Source of the DNA: Litoribrevibacter euphylliae
GTDB taxonomy: Bacteria > Pseudomonadota > Gammaproteobacteria > Pseudomonadales > Litoribrevibacteraceae
Assembly (NCBI RefSeq): GCF_042646085.1
Contig: NZ_JBHRSZ010000001.1
Coordinates: forward strand, 62,001 to 126,000
Length of the DNA stretch: 64,000 nucleotides
Direction: 5' to 3'
Shown: positions 9,001 through 17,041 of the stretch, piece after piece
Numbering within the stretch: the first letter of the stretch is position 1
Layout of the letters: the number at the start of each line of letters is the position of its first letter
Position numbers and translations under genes: made by a program
Notes under the pieces: model-generated
Told to the model about the DNA's origin: nothing
Database searches by the model: none
The model's input: only the letters and a program-made list of their open reading frames with translations

Positions 9001-10680
9001 GTGACGACGTCGTTACCAGATAACAATTTTTACTATTGGCGAGCGCGCGCAATCGATGAACACGGTTTGGCAAGCGATTGGTCAACGGTAAGTCGTTTCT
9101 TTGTGAATAAAGACGGTTATAACGATTCACCTCAGCTGACAATGGTGTTGCCAAACCAAAATCTGGAACTGACCGACGGTGAAGTATTAATTCAGTGGAC
9201 AGACACCGATCCAGACAGCGACGCTAAAATCACCTTGAGTTATTTGGGCGACAATGGCGAAAGTGGTGTGATTGCTGAGAATATTTCAGAAGATCTCGAC
9301 GGTACGTCTGACCAATTCAGCTGGAACATCACGGATTTACCTGTGGGGAATTACACCATTACCGCAGGCATTGAAGATGAAGCGTCTTTCTTCTCGGTAG
9401 ATGCGTGCTGTACTGTTTCTGTGGTTCCTTTGGAAGGCCATATTTTACCTACCTTGGTGAGTACAACGAATGAGGTGGATGAATATGGCAAGACACTGGC
9501 TCAGGTGGATGTGGTACTAGATCGTGCTCCTTACAATGGTGCCAAAGTCACCGTTAATGTGTCGGTGAGCGATAGTAGTGAGATCAAAATCAACCGAATT
9601 GAACAAGCAGGTCAGGTTGTGGCGTCGAATTATCTTTACTTCACGGAAGATGATTGGGATGTCCCGCGTTCTATCTTTATCGAAGGTATGGATGATTGTG
9701 ATGTCGATGGTAATCAGACAGCATCGCTTGTGTTGTCAGCGGCGGTGAGTGATGACTCCGGGTTCGATCAGGTTGATCCTCAAGATATCAGTATTGTAAA
9801 TGTTGATAACGAAGACCCTGATAAAACGTTGTTCGTCTGTGATTACTCTGTGGTTGATCAAGCAAGTAATGGCTCGACACAATCCCTAACGTTACGTGCT
9901 CGCTTGAAAAATATCGGTGGCGCGGTTCCAAATGCATTGGGTACGGTGTCTGTTGTCAGCGGTTCAATGACGTTGAGAGACAGTAACCAACTTTATTTCC
10001 CTACTGTAGCAACAGGTGCCAAAGTTGAGAGTATTGATACTTTTGTTGTGGAATACCCTACTACGTCATCGTTTGATCCGTCCAAACTTCAATGGGATAT
10101 AGACGCAGGCAGTGTTGGTGGGAATGGCCTTCCTGAAGGATGGTCTGCAAAAGATATTGGTTTACCGTTTGCCGGTGGTAGTACCTCTTATGATGGATCT
10201 TTCCATGTAAAAGGATCTGCCGGTGATATCTGGGGCATATCGGATGTGTTCCACTTTACGTACCGTACGTTGCGAGGTGATGGTGAAATTGTTGCTAAAA
10301 TCAATCGACTGGACCACTCCCATGACTGGGCAAAAGCGGGAGTAATGATTCGTGCCAGCGACTGGATAGGCGCTAAGCATGCCTTCATGTTGATGACGCC
10401 TAAACAAGGTGTGGATTTCCAATATCGATCCACATCAAACTGGGTGACCTATGACACCGGCCTTAAAGCAGCATCTATGGGAACTTGGCTACGCCTGGTT
10501 CGTGTTGGGGATACTTTGACCGGTTATATTTCCAATGATGCTTATAACTGGGTGCGTGTTGGGTCAGTTAATATCGGAATGGACAATGACGTTCTGGTTG
10601 GTTTAGCGGCGTCATCAAATAAATCATTCTCGACGACTCAATCTTCATTCTCGGATGTATGGGTTGAAGAGTATCAATAG
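6004..10680 (+). CDS. Large secreted multidomain protein: cadherin/Ig-like, calcium-binding loops, four ~108-residue repeats, DUF1349-like C-terminus
   Basis: 1558 residues, GTG start with AAGGAT 6-7 bases upstream and a signal peptide (hydrophobic 9-20, cut near ATA-EEA). After a long beta-rich N-terminal region comes a putative Ig/cadherin-like domain (about 463-557), then aspartate loops DTDGDGLLDEWE and DFDGDGYTDLEE (about 559-595) of the thrombospondin-3/EF-hand type, which should bind calcium. Four fibronectin-III-like repeats of about 108 residues start near 612, 720, 828 and 939 (PTVP..S.P.ND). A Calx-beta-like stretch follows near 1150-1270. The last 190 residues match the concanavalin-like DUF1349 pattern (GSFHVKGSAGDIWG, HDWAKAGVMIRAS). 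Probably a cell-surface or secreted adhesin or carbohydrate-binding protein; no catalytic motif seen. It has no obvious membrane anchor. Confidence 0.85.
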   Translation: MAQRYTALLAAFIILLLQWQVATAEEALCAQVKIEILQGITLERQAFEATMRITNSLDLYAIEDIQVDINFKDEDDNDVLASSDSAASNATFFIRLDYDDGLEELATGANGAVVDGRISPNTVGEMRWLIIPTPGASGDLPTGKLYFVGATLNYKFGGKEERVEVAPDTIIVKPQPVLTLDYFLTEEVYGDDAFTKDIVEPVVPYSLGIRLANNGKGEAKSVTIDSAEPKIVENEMGLLIGFKITGSYVNDESAEPSLKMNFGDIAAGDRTVGRWIMETTLSGKFIEFGATVSHAAEYGGELTSLIEAANTHFLVKDVQVDLPGRDSVNDFLAHNGGDTDTPALWVYESEPLGVKTAACDDCAEVTRISATLGAEQNQVDGKHRLLTAAETIPGFGYIKVADPYQGSKVLSKAVRADGSVLQANNAWLSQERNADLINFDYFIHIFDDNPTSTYDLVFDELASVPQPPVIAYINDKTTYEGGQVGFLIRTSDPNRTTPTLTVNQLPLGAHFEYDNQGKGIFRWFPQLGQAGVYPVTFTASDGQLNTSLTVTIKVNPATDTDGDGLLDEWELDNFGDLSRDGTGDFDGDGYTDLEEFERGWNPKEAAKAPDVPQIDSPAFGAETSTLEPELIIQNSRHADELVVTYQYEVYADEGMTDLVFSIADVEEDYEKTTQVMQAGLVQQAVNDNAWYYWRVRGVAPEGTGEWAYGKFFINTQNDLPTVPAISAPANDSQLSELQPTLSVTNSFDIDNDELTYRFVVYPEGDDANPVAEISGLAAGDNGHTDWQVPVELVENQRYQWQVEVTDEHEAKVSSAVAGFMINLANDAPSAPVVVLPVDQQEVNQAAVTLVVNNGEDPDYQSLSYFFELDEVNTFDSGARILSGEVLEGANAATGQTAFTFDQLIENKTYFWRVKASDGELDSDWVQASFTVNAVNEAPTVPTVSNPGNDATVEVIQPTLSLNPATDVDNDSLSYEIELYADLALTQGVVSAVVSDQSWQVTTSLPDNNFYYWRARAIDEHGLASDWSTVSRFFVNKDGYNDSPQLTMVLPNQNLELTDGEVLIQWTDTDPDSDAKITLSYLGDNGESGVIAENISEDLDGTSDQFSWNITDLPVGNYTITAGIEDEASFFSVDACCTVSVVPLEGHILPTLVSTTNEVDEYGKTLAQVDVVLDRAPYNGAKVTVNVSVSDSSEIKINRIEQAGQVVASNYLYFTEDDWDVPRSIFIEGMDDCDVDGNQTASLVLSAAVSDDSGFDQVDPQDISIVNVDNEDPDKTLFVCDYSVVDQASNGSTQSLTLRARLKNIGGAVPNALGTVSVVSGSMTLRDSNQLYFPTVATGAKVESIDTFVVEYPTTSSFDPSKLQWDIDAGSVGGNGLPEGWSAKDIGLPFAGGSTSYDGSFHVKGSAGDIWGISDVFHFTYRTLRGDGEIVAKINRLDHSHDWAKAGVMIRASDWIGAKHAFMLMTPKQGVDFQYRSTSNWVTYDTGLKAASMGTWLRLVRVGDTLTGYISNDAYNWVRVGSVNIGMDNDVLVGLAASSNKSFSTTQSSFSDVWVEEYQ

Positions 10681-10700
10681 ATTGTTGGCACAATATTAGA

Positions 10701-10725
10701 GGGAGGGCAGAGGCTCTCCCTTTTT
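10701..10725 (+). terminator. Rho-independent terminator after the 1558-residue gene
   Basis: GGGAG and CTCCC arms with a 10-base loop followed by five T, beginning 20 bases after the stop codon of the large secreted protein gene. Confidence 0.7.
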
Positions 10726-10749
10726 ATTTTCTAGGGAAGGACAACTTGT

Positions 10750-11076
10750 ATGAAAAACATATTGCTTGTATTGGTGGCTGTATTTGCAGGCTACCAACTT
10801 TATCAAAATGTCGGCTCAAGCTATGACCCGGTTGAATACAATATTTCAGCAGACACATTAATGATTTATGGTCGGGATTCTTGCCCAAGAACGAAGCGCA
10901 TGAGAAAGAAACTGGATCAGGCAGGCATTGACTATGTGTATCAAACCATTGATCGCAGTGATGTCGCAGACCACTTACATCAAATGATGCGGGCGGATGG
11001 GATCAGTACACGCCGATATGAGCTGCCCGTGGTGATATGGAATGATGAAATTCGTGTAAACCCTTCAGTGAAATAG
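10750..11076 (+). CDS. Membrane-anchored glutaredoxin-like protein
   Basis: 108 residues, AAGGA upstream of ATG. One N-terminal hydrophobic segment (residues 4-18) acts as anchor or uncleaved signal, followed by a thioredoxin-fold domain. The sequence LMIYGRDSCPRTKRM (38-52) matches the glutaredoxin/NrdH-like active site with a CPRT motif, that is, a single catalytic Cys45; LPVVIWNDE (about 93-101) holds the conserved cis-proline. It probably acts as a thiol-disulfide or mixed-disulfide protein facing the periplasm or held at the membrane. Only one Cys remains, so a monothiol mechanism is expected. The partner is unknown. Confidence 0.75.
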   Translation: MKNILLVLVAVFAGYQLYQNVGSSYDPVEYNISADTLMIYGRDSCPRTKRMRKKLDQAGIDYVYQTIDRSDVADHLHQMMRADGISTRRYELPVVIWNDEIRVNPSVK

Positions 11077-11143
11077 GCCAAGAGTGTGTTTTGAGGGCTT
11101 GTTCTAGGGCACTAAGCTAGGGTCTTCTCAACTAAATAAGGCT

Positions 11144-11623
11144 CTAATGATGTATAGCATGCAGCAATGAAGAATGGATTACGTTTGCATCATTCAGAGC
11201 CCTATGTGATATGTGCTGAGGTGATTGCTCAATATAAGCTTTTCTTTCTAAGTATCGTTCCAATTTCTCATCTTCGATGAGTAGTTCTTTAATGTCTGAA
11301 ATCTCAAACCGTCGGTGTATAGCGGTGTCGCTAAACAGTACATTGAGCCAGAAGCCATCCCATTCGATGCTATCGCAAAACACCGTAGTTCCTTCCAAAA
11401 TTGCATTGAGTATATTCGCTACAGTTGTTGCTTTTATGCCATCGCTAGTGAGCTTACTCTGATCCAGAGTATGTACCCTTTCTGCGTTTTTATCCCAATG
11501 TGTCCAGTGTCCCATAGGTTTAATCAACGCAGAAAAGCTAGATTCACCGTTGGTTAGACCAACTTCAATGGGATAGCTTTCTTTACTTAAACCAGAGGCT
11601 TCAAAATCCATTACCCACAACAT
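11144..11623 (-). CDS. DEDDh-type 3'-5' exonuclease-like protein (DnaQ fold)
   Basis: 159 residues. Exo I motif MDFEASGL (Asp6, Glu8), an internal FCDSIEWDGFW with the third acidic residue, and a C-terminal HRALNDANVI (His140, Asp145) together give the DEDDh metal-binding set. Members of this superfamily remove nucleotides 3'-5' from DNA or RNA in proofreading, repair and RNA turnover. It stands alone between the glutaredoxin-like gene (convergent) and the decayed IS256 patch. No strong ribosome-binding site is seen before ATG 11623. Substrate cannot be told from the sequence. Confidence 0.75.
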   Translation of the reverse strand: MLWVMDFEASGLSKESYPIEVGLTNGESSFSALIKPMGHWTHWDKNAERVHTLDQSKLTSDGIKATTVANILNAILEGTTVFCDSIEWDGFWLNVLFSDTAIHRRFEISDIKELLIEDEKLERYLERKAYIEQSPQHISHRALNDANVIHSSLLHAIHH

Positions 11624-11871
11624 ATGCTTGCCCAGATAGTGACTGTTGGCTTCATTATAGCCGCTATACTTTTTGTAGCGGAGGACGGAATAGATAACAA
11701 TCAGGGGCTATCGGTAGTGGCTAGAGTGGAACGAATAGATCAATAGCAGGAAGAACGCACTAGTATGCGAAGGTCGGTTGTCCTGAGCTATTAAAATGGT
11801 TTAAAGAAATAAGTGCCTATGTATCATCTATTTGGATACATTCATGAAGGTTATGGAGAACTGATGGCTGT

Positions 11872-12182
11872 ACAACGTTCAATGATGTTGGTGGTGTAAA
11901 TCGCTTTATGGATGTCCTCTGGGTACCCAAATAAGGTATTGAGATTTGCGCCAAGAGCGACGTATTTGAGGGTATTTAGCGTCCCAGCGGGCAGCAAACT
12001 GATCATGTGTAAGTAAAGCTTCCTCTTCAGTCACAGATTGGTAGATACGTTTTAAATCGGCAGTGATGGCTTATAGTTTTTCCAAGGAACGAGCTTCAAC
12101 GAGTTTCGTACCATGTGAACATGTAGAGCTGGATCTCTGTGTCAGGGAATCCCTTCAGGGGCGATCAGGATGTCCTTACGCC
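11872..12182 (-). pseudogene. Remnant of an IS256-family (mutator-type) transposase
   Basis: No long ORF survives, but reading the minus strand in alternating frames recovers the family core in the correct order: KDILIA, then DTEIQLY, then VHMVRNSLKLVPWKNYK, then AITADLKRIYQSVTEEEALL and RWDAKYPQIRRSW, then NLNTLFGYPEDIHKA and IYTTNIIER. At least three frame changes and a deletion separate the pieces, and the C-terminal end after IIER is missing. I found no terminal inverted repeats, so the element is truncated at both sides and dead. It lies between a decayed ORF patch and the exonuclease gene, about 1 kb from the 3' end of ssrA. Confidence 0.85.
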
Positions 12183-12201
12183 TCAATTATGTTGTACTAA
12201 G

Positions 12202-12483
12202 TCAGAACTTCGCACCTTTATTTTCAGAAATCCACATACCCAAAAAGCTCTTTATGAGTATCAAGATTAGCCCCAAGGCCAAGAAAACGGATTTGTTGAT
12301 CTTGCCGAACTTTAACAACGATACAGTCTCCAACCCTTTAATGCGGGTCATTAGTTCAGCACGTCTAACGGCTGGGTTTGAAACAGAAGCATTCACTAAG
12401 TCAATTAGAGGAAGCTCTTGCCCAAACTGATTGCTATCAAAATGAGACTCTAGATATTCTTGGATTCTTTGTTTTTGAAGCAA
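12202..12483 (-). CDS. Hypothetical 93-residue ORF, possibly the end of a broken gene
   Basis: TTG start only; the same frame can be read 20-30 codons further upstream (about to 12555) before a stop, so the true start is unclear and the gene may be a fragment. The product has a hydrophilic N-terminal half and one strong hydrophobic segment near the C-terminus (VFLALGLILILIKSFLGMW), so a tail-anchored or single-pass membrane protein is possible. No family recognised. It sits directly beside the IS256 remnant within the decayed patch, which argues for a degraded gene. Confidence 0.3.
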   Translation of the reverse strand: MLQKQRIQEYLESHFDSNQFGQELPLIDLVNASVSNPAVRRAELMTRIKGLETVSLLKFGKINKSVFLALGLILILIKSFLGMWISENKGAKF

Positions 12484-12593
12484 ATGGAAGTGGTAGGCAT
12501 ATTCGATACAGTAAGCCGTGTGATTCTTAACGTTAGGTCTCTAGCTAGTGCCTCAATAGCTCTTTGTCTCATAACACTGAGCTTTCTTATCCA

Positions 12594-13055
12594 TCAATCC
12601 TTGTCTTTCATGCAATTGATGCAGCTATCAAATGTTCTATTATCTTTTAGCTCTGGTTCCTCTATCTGGTATTGGTTAGCTATTGCTTTGCAGTGCTCAT
12701 AAACAAGTTCCTTATTGGAATCTAGGCCAGAATCGATCAATGAGCACCGATGAGATTGTTCATTAGCAAACTTGGATAGATGCTGATTATCCCATGATAG
12801 GTTTAAATTTTTAATTGAAAGACGCTTTTCGATATCAACCAATGATAGGTTGGCATCTCGGACGCTCTTTTGTTCTGCAATTCTTAAATATTGATGTGCA
12901 AGAGAGGGGCTTAGAGATTCGTACTTTTTGAATATTCGCTCTCTAAATAGTTGGCATTCAAGAGTGCCTAACTCTTTAGTAAGAGATATTGCTTCAAAGA
13001 GTGGGGAATGAGGTTGTGATGGGCTTGTGCCGAAATTGTGCCCCAATGGGGGCAT
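12594..13055 (-). CDS. Hypothetical protein in decayed island beside ssrA
   Basis: The open frame runs back to 13199 inside the tmRNA gene, which cannot be coding there; the first ATG outside tmRNA is at 13055, giving 153 residues. It is rich in charged and polar residues, likely helical, with no membrane segment, and ends CINCMKDKD. No family recognised and no convincing ribosome-binding site. Its position directly behind the 3' end of ssrA suits a leftover gene of an integrated element. It could also be a fragment of a longer gene broken at about 12590. Confidence 0.35.
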   Translation of the reverse strand: MPPLGHNFGTSPSQPHSPLFEAISLTKELGTLECQLFRERIFKKYESLSPSLAHQYLRIAEQKSVRDANLSLVDIEKRLSIKNLNLSWDNQHLSKFANEQSHRCSLIDSGLDSNKELVYEHCKAIANQYQIEEPELKDNRTFDSCINCMKDKD

Positions 13056-13159
13056 ATCTAGACCAAAAGAGACCGACCCATTAGTTTGGGTGGAATCTCT
13101 AGAGGCTAGGTATTTAGCGGGATTGGTTGGTCTAGAGTGGTCTAAACCATCCTGCAATG

Positions 13160-13520
<361 letters not shown>

Positions 13521-13612
13521 GAAGCTGTAAAACTTTGTTGAAGCTATTATATGGGCGAATTTTTGTAATCCAACCATTAATTTACGAAATAACCGAAAAC
13601 TTTTATTAACGC

Positions 13613-14089
13613 TTAATGTTGTTTCATTATGCGTTCTTTTTGTTTGTTCCAATCGCGTTCTTTTTCAGCGGCACGCTTATCGTGTTGCTTTTTACCTTTC
13701 ACAGTTGCGATTTCTGCTTTGACTTTATTGCCTTTCCAATACAGTGCGAGACACACACAAGTGTTGCCTTCGTTTGCCGTATGTCGGAATAATTTGGCAA
13801 TTTCTTTTTTGTTAAGCAGTAATTTACGCTCGCGACGAGGCTCTGCAACTACATGAGTACAGGCTTGCGTGAGAGGCGTCATGTGGGCACCAAGTAACCA
13901 AACTTCACCATCGTGAATTTGTACGAAGGAGTCCACCAATTGAACCTTACCAGCCCGGATGCTTTTAATTTCCCAGCCTAGCAAGGCGACACCAGCTTCG
14001 AATTTTTCATCGATGCTGTAATCGTGACGTGCTTTTTTATTAAGTGCGATTGTGGATGAACCACTGGGTAATTTTTTCTTCTTTGCCAT
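13613..14089 (-). CDS. smpB: SsrA-binding protein SmpB
   Basis: 158 residues, full length for the family. Conserved core includes NKKARHDYSIDEKFEAGV and GWEIKSIRAGK, the tmRNA-binding beta barrel, and a Lys/Arg-rich C-terminal tail that mimics the anticodon arm in the ribosome (GKKQHDKRAAEKERDW). It binds tmRNA, whose gene follows directly on the same strand, and delivers it to stalled ribosomes. Divergent from the sodium symporter gene. Confidence 0.97.
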   Translation of the reverse strand: MAKKKKLPSGSSTIALNKKARHDYSIDEKFEAGVALLGWEIKSIRAGKVQLVDSFVQIHDGEVWLLGAHMTPLTQACTHVVAEPRRERKLLLNKKEIAKLFRHTANEGNTCVCLALYWKGNKVKAEIATVKGKKQHDKRAAEKERDWNKQKERIMKQH

Positions 14090-14258
14090 GGAGCGGGATT
14101 ATAGGGCGAAATGAAAATATTTCCTATGCTTACAAACTGTTATTTGGGTTTATTCTCGAGTGTGGGTAGAATAGCGCATTTTTAGGGGCTGAGCTTGTTT
14201 TGGGGGAGACGAAACCGGTTTAGCTATAAAGAGAGTCAAATTCTGGATAAGAAAATAT

Positions 14259-15779
14259 ATGGCTAATAATAATGAATCCATTCATGGTGCCTGGCGTAAT
14301 CGCTGGACATTCATTCTCGCAGCAACAGGTTCAGCAGTCGGTTTAGGTAATATTTGGAAATTTCCTTATATTACAGGTGAGTACGGTGGTGGTGCGTTTG
14401 TACTTGTTTATCTTATGTGTATCGCATTGGTAGGTATTCCTGTAATGATGGCTGAGGTGGCGATGGGTCGTCGTGGTCGTCAGAGTCCAATCAACTCAAT
14501 GAAAGCCCTGGTATCAGAAGCGAAAGCAGGCCCGGGCTGGAAGCTCATTGGTTGGATGGGAGCGCTTGCCGGTTTCTTAATTCTATCTTTCTATTCTGTT
14601 GTTGCCGGTTGGTCGTTGTCTTATGTTTTGAAGTTGGCAACAGGAACCTTCTCAGAAGTTGATCAAGCACTTGCTGGTGCTGAGTTTGAAGGCTTGTTAG
14701 GTGATCCGGGAACGTTGATGATTTGGCACACCCTTTTTATGATTTTAACAGTGGGTGTTGTTATTCGTGGTGTAAATAAAGGTATTGAGTCTACGATTTC
14801 AGTACTTATGCCATTGTTGTTTGTATTGCTTGTGGTATTGATTGGTTATGGTGCAAGCAAGGGCGATATCATGTCTGCAGTTCACTTTATGTTTGATGCT
14901 GATTTCAGCAAGCTAACGAAGGAAGCTGTGTTGGTTGCATTAGGCCATTCATTCTTTACCTTGAGTTTAGGTATGGGGGCAATCATGGCATACGGTTCTT
15001 ATATGCCTCGTAATGCATCTATTTCTTCAACGGTATTTACTGTTGCTGGTTTGGATACGTTAGTTGCGCTACTAGCTGGTTTGGCTATCTTCCCGATCGT
15101 ATTTGCAAATGGTCTTGAGCCATCTGCAGGTCCTGGTCTGATGTTTGTTACCTTGCCGTTTACCTTTGGCCAAATGCCTGGTGGTCAATTCTTTGGTGCT
15201 TTGTTCTTCATTTTGGTTGCGTTTGCTGCATGGAGTTCGGCTATTTCGTTGATTGAGCCAGCGACGGCGTGGGTGGTTGAGCGCTTCAAGATTTCTCGTG
15301 CAAAGGCATGTTCAATCATTGGTGTGATTATTTGGATGCTTGGTATTGGCAGTGTGTTATCTTTCAACGATTGGTCAGAGTTCCACTTGTTGCCAGGCAA
15401 AACAATCTTTGATTCATTCGATTTCATTACCGCGAATATCATGTTGCCATTAGGTGGTCTTTTGATTGCCTTGTTCGTTGGCTTCGGCATGAAGTATCAC
15501 CACGCTTATAACGAAATGAACATGAAGAATGCTGGGTTGTTCAACTTGTGGTATGTGGTATTACGCTTTTTGACGCCAATTGCAATTGCAATTGTATTCA
15601 TTAATGGTTTGTTGCCAGAGTGTTCATTTGACTCAGAACTATTAAATGCTGAGACGGGTGAATGTGGTAACTCAACGTTCTTGATGCCTCGTTTCATTGG
15701 TGGTGTAGTTCTAGCGATTGCTTACATTGCAATTATTGCTATGTCACTTAAGAAAACTTCTCGTGGATTAAGCAGTTAA
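14259..15779 (+). CDS. Sodium-dependent transporter of the neurotransmitter:sodium symporter (SNF) family
   Basis: 506 residues with about 12 predicted membrane segments. The N-terminal signature WRNRWTFILAATGSAVGLGN and IWKFPYITGEYGGGAF is diagnostic of the NSS/LeuT family, including the unwound TM1 that binds sodium and substrate. TM6-like and TM8-like segments follow (GHSFFTLSLGMGAIMAYGSY). Bacterial members import amino acids or related amines with sodium; the substrate is not predictable here. It stands as a single gene between smpB (divergent) and ratA (18 bases downstream, so possibly co-transcribed). Confidence 0.93.
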   Translation: MANNNESIHGAWRNRWTFILAATGSAVGLGNIWKFPYITGEYGGGAFVLVYLMCIALVGIPVMMAEVAMGRRGRQSPINSMKALVSEAKAGPGWKLIGWMGALAGFLILSFYSVVAGWSLSYVLKLATGTFSEVDQALAGAEFEGLLGDPGTLMIWHTLFMILTVGVVIRGVNKGIESTISVLMPLLFVLLVVLIGYGASKGDIMSAVHFMFDADFSKLTKEAVLVALGHSFFTLSLGMGAIMAYGSYMPRNASISSTVFTVAGLDTLVALLAGLAIFPIVFANGLEPSAGPGLMFVTLPFTFGQMPGGQFFGALFFILVAFAAWSSAISLIEPATAWVVERFKISRAKACSIIGVIIWMLGIGSVLSFNDWSEFHLLPGKTIFDSFDFITANIMLPLGGLLIALFVGFGMKYHHAYNEMNMKNAGLFNLWYVVLRFLTPIAIAIVFINGLLPECSFDSELLNAETGECGNSTFLMPRFIGGVVLAIAYIAIIAMSLKKTSRGLSS

Positions 15780-15797
15780 GAGACTGAGTGATTTATT

Positions 15798-16232
15798 GTG
15801 GCAGTTATTGAACGAAGCGCACTGGTACTACACAGTGCGCGCCAAATGTTTGATCTAGTGAATGATGTAATTCACTACCCGTCTTTCCTTCCATGGTGTG
15901 ACGGTGTAGAAATTCATTCCCAGTCTGATGATGAAGTGGTCGCCTCGTTAAACATCAATAAAGGTGGGGTAAAGCAACGCTTTACTACTCGTAATCAGTT
16001 GGTGGACGGGCATCGAATTGAGATGCAGTTAGTAGACGGCCCTTTTTCGAGTCTTTCTGGCGCTTGGGGTTTTAAAGCCCTGAATGATACCGCGTGCAAA
16101 GTCAGTTTGGATTTGCATTTTGAAGTATCGAGTTCTTTGGCAAGTCTGGCAGTTGGTAAAGTATTTCAGCAAGTCGCCAGTGCTATGGTTGATGCATTTG
16201 TTACACGAGCAGGAGTGGTGTATGGCAAATAA
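15798..16232 (+). CDS. ratA: RatA / coenzyme Q-binding START-like protein
   Basis: 144 residues with GTG start. START/polyketide-cyclase fold pattern with HSARQMFDLVNDVIHYPSFLPWCDGV near the N-terminus and LVDGPFSSLSGAWGF in the middle. Relatives of COQ10 bind ubiquinone; the E. coli relative RatA has been described as blocking 70S ribosome assembly. Position next to rnfH and close to smpB and bamE is the conserved gammaproteobacterial order. The stop codon lies inside the start of rnfH (11-base overlap), so the two are translated together. Confidence 0.93.
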   Translation: MAVIERSALVLHSARQMFDLVNDVIHYPSFLPWCDGVEIHSQSDDEVVASLNINKGGVKQRFTTRNQLVDGHRIEMQLVDGPFSSLSGAWGFKALNDTACKVSLDLHFEVSSSLASLAVGKVFQQVASAMVDAFVTRAGVVYGK

Positions 16233-16533
16233 AATTCATGTTGAAGTTGCTTATGCAACGCCTGAGTCACAAGTCATTCTTCCTGTTTCTGTCGATGAAG
16301 GCGCTTCTCTGTATGATGCTGTGGTTCATTCCGGTATTGCTCAGCAGTTTCCAGAAATAGATCCCGAATCAGTGCCTATGGGGATCTATGGGAAAGCGGT
16401 TAGAAAACCAAAGGAGCAAGCGTTACAGGAAGGTGAGCGAGTAGAAATCTATCGTCCATTAAAGATAGACCCTAAAGCTGCTCGTGCTAATCGTGCTGCT
16501 AAAGCAAAAGCTAAGAAAACTTTGGACGAATAG
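16222..16533 (+). CDS. rnfH: RnfH family ubiquitin-like protein
   Basis: 103 residues. The start at ATG 16222 is chosen because AGGAG lies 6 bases upstream and the product begins MANKIHVEVAYATPE as in the family; longer frames upstream overlap ratA. Beta-grasp domain pattern with VPMGIYGKAVRKPKEQALQEGERVEIYRPL, then a Lys/Arg/Ala-rich tail. It is usually paired with ratA; its biochemical role is not well established. Overlaps ratA by 11 bases. Confidence 0.93.
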   Translation: MANKIHVEVAYATPESQVILPVSVDEGASLYDAVVHSGIAQQFPEIDPESVPMGIYGKAVRKPKEQALQEGERVEIYRPLKIDPKAARANRAAKAKAKKTLDE

Positions 16534-16569
16534 CACATTGCATTCATGTCTAGTCTTCTGCGTAGACGT

Positions 16570-16597
16570 AAAAAAGGAGCTGATTAGCTCCTTTTTT
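16570..16597. terminator. Bidirectional terminator between rnfH and bamE
   Basis: GGAGCT, loop GATT, AGCTCC, flanked by six A on the left and six T on the right, so it can stop rnfH transcripts and bamE transcripts from the other side. Confidence 0.9.
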
Positions 16598-16634
16598 GTT
16601 GTGTGCTTTATAGATAGGTCTATAGCTCAGATAT

Positions 16635-16970
16635 TTAAAACGCGGGCTCTGTAATATCTCGTTTTTCGTAGTGAGTCATTTTACCCTCTTCAAAGAAAAC
16701 GCGAACCGCATAGGCAGTGCGTTCTTCATAGCCAGGCTTTTCGCTGTGGTAATAATCCCATTGATTTGGATGAAATGGATCTTTAATAACAGGTGTACCT
16801 AGCACATATTGAACCTGTTTTTCCGACATCCCCGGCTTGAGTAATGCCAAAGATTCTTCTTCAATAATATTACCTTGCTGAATTGTTAGCTTGAACACAT
16901 TGAGGGATGAGCAGCCTGATAGTAGACTGAACGTCGACAAAATTGAAATAAGTAGTAAAATCGTTCTCAT
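16635..16970 (-). CDS. bamE: Outer membrane assembly lipoprotein BamE
   Basis: 111 residues from ATG 16970; an in-frame start five codons upstream is less likely because the signal peptide begins MRTILLLI. Lipobox LLSGC gives lipidation at Cys near residue 20. The mature domain contains LKPGMSEKQVQYVLGTPVIKD and the WDYYHS motif of the SmpA/OmlA fold. It is a small subunit of the BAM complex that inserts beta-barrel proteins in the outer membrane. Divergent from fur with a 71-base shared promoter region, the arrangement also seen in Pseudomonas (omlA/fur). Confidence 0.95.
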   Translation of the reverse strand: MRTILLLISILSTFSLLSGCSSLNVFKLTIQQGNIIEEESLALLKPGMSEKQVQYVLGTPVIKDPFHPNQWDYYHSEKPGYEERTAYAVRVFFEEGKMTHYEKRDITEPAF

Positions 16971-17041
16971 TTTGACTCGATACATTGCCTAAACACTTGG
17001 GCTACCGATATTAACCATAGAATTCTGAGATTACAAAGATT

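Noticed and set aside
12170..12430. 86-codon plus-strand frame
   Set aside because: Antisense to the minus-strand hypothetical ORF and starting within the transposase remnant; no ribosome-binding site.
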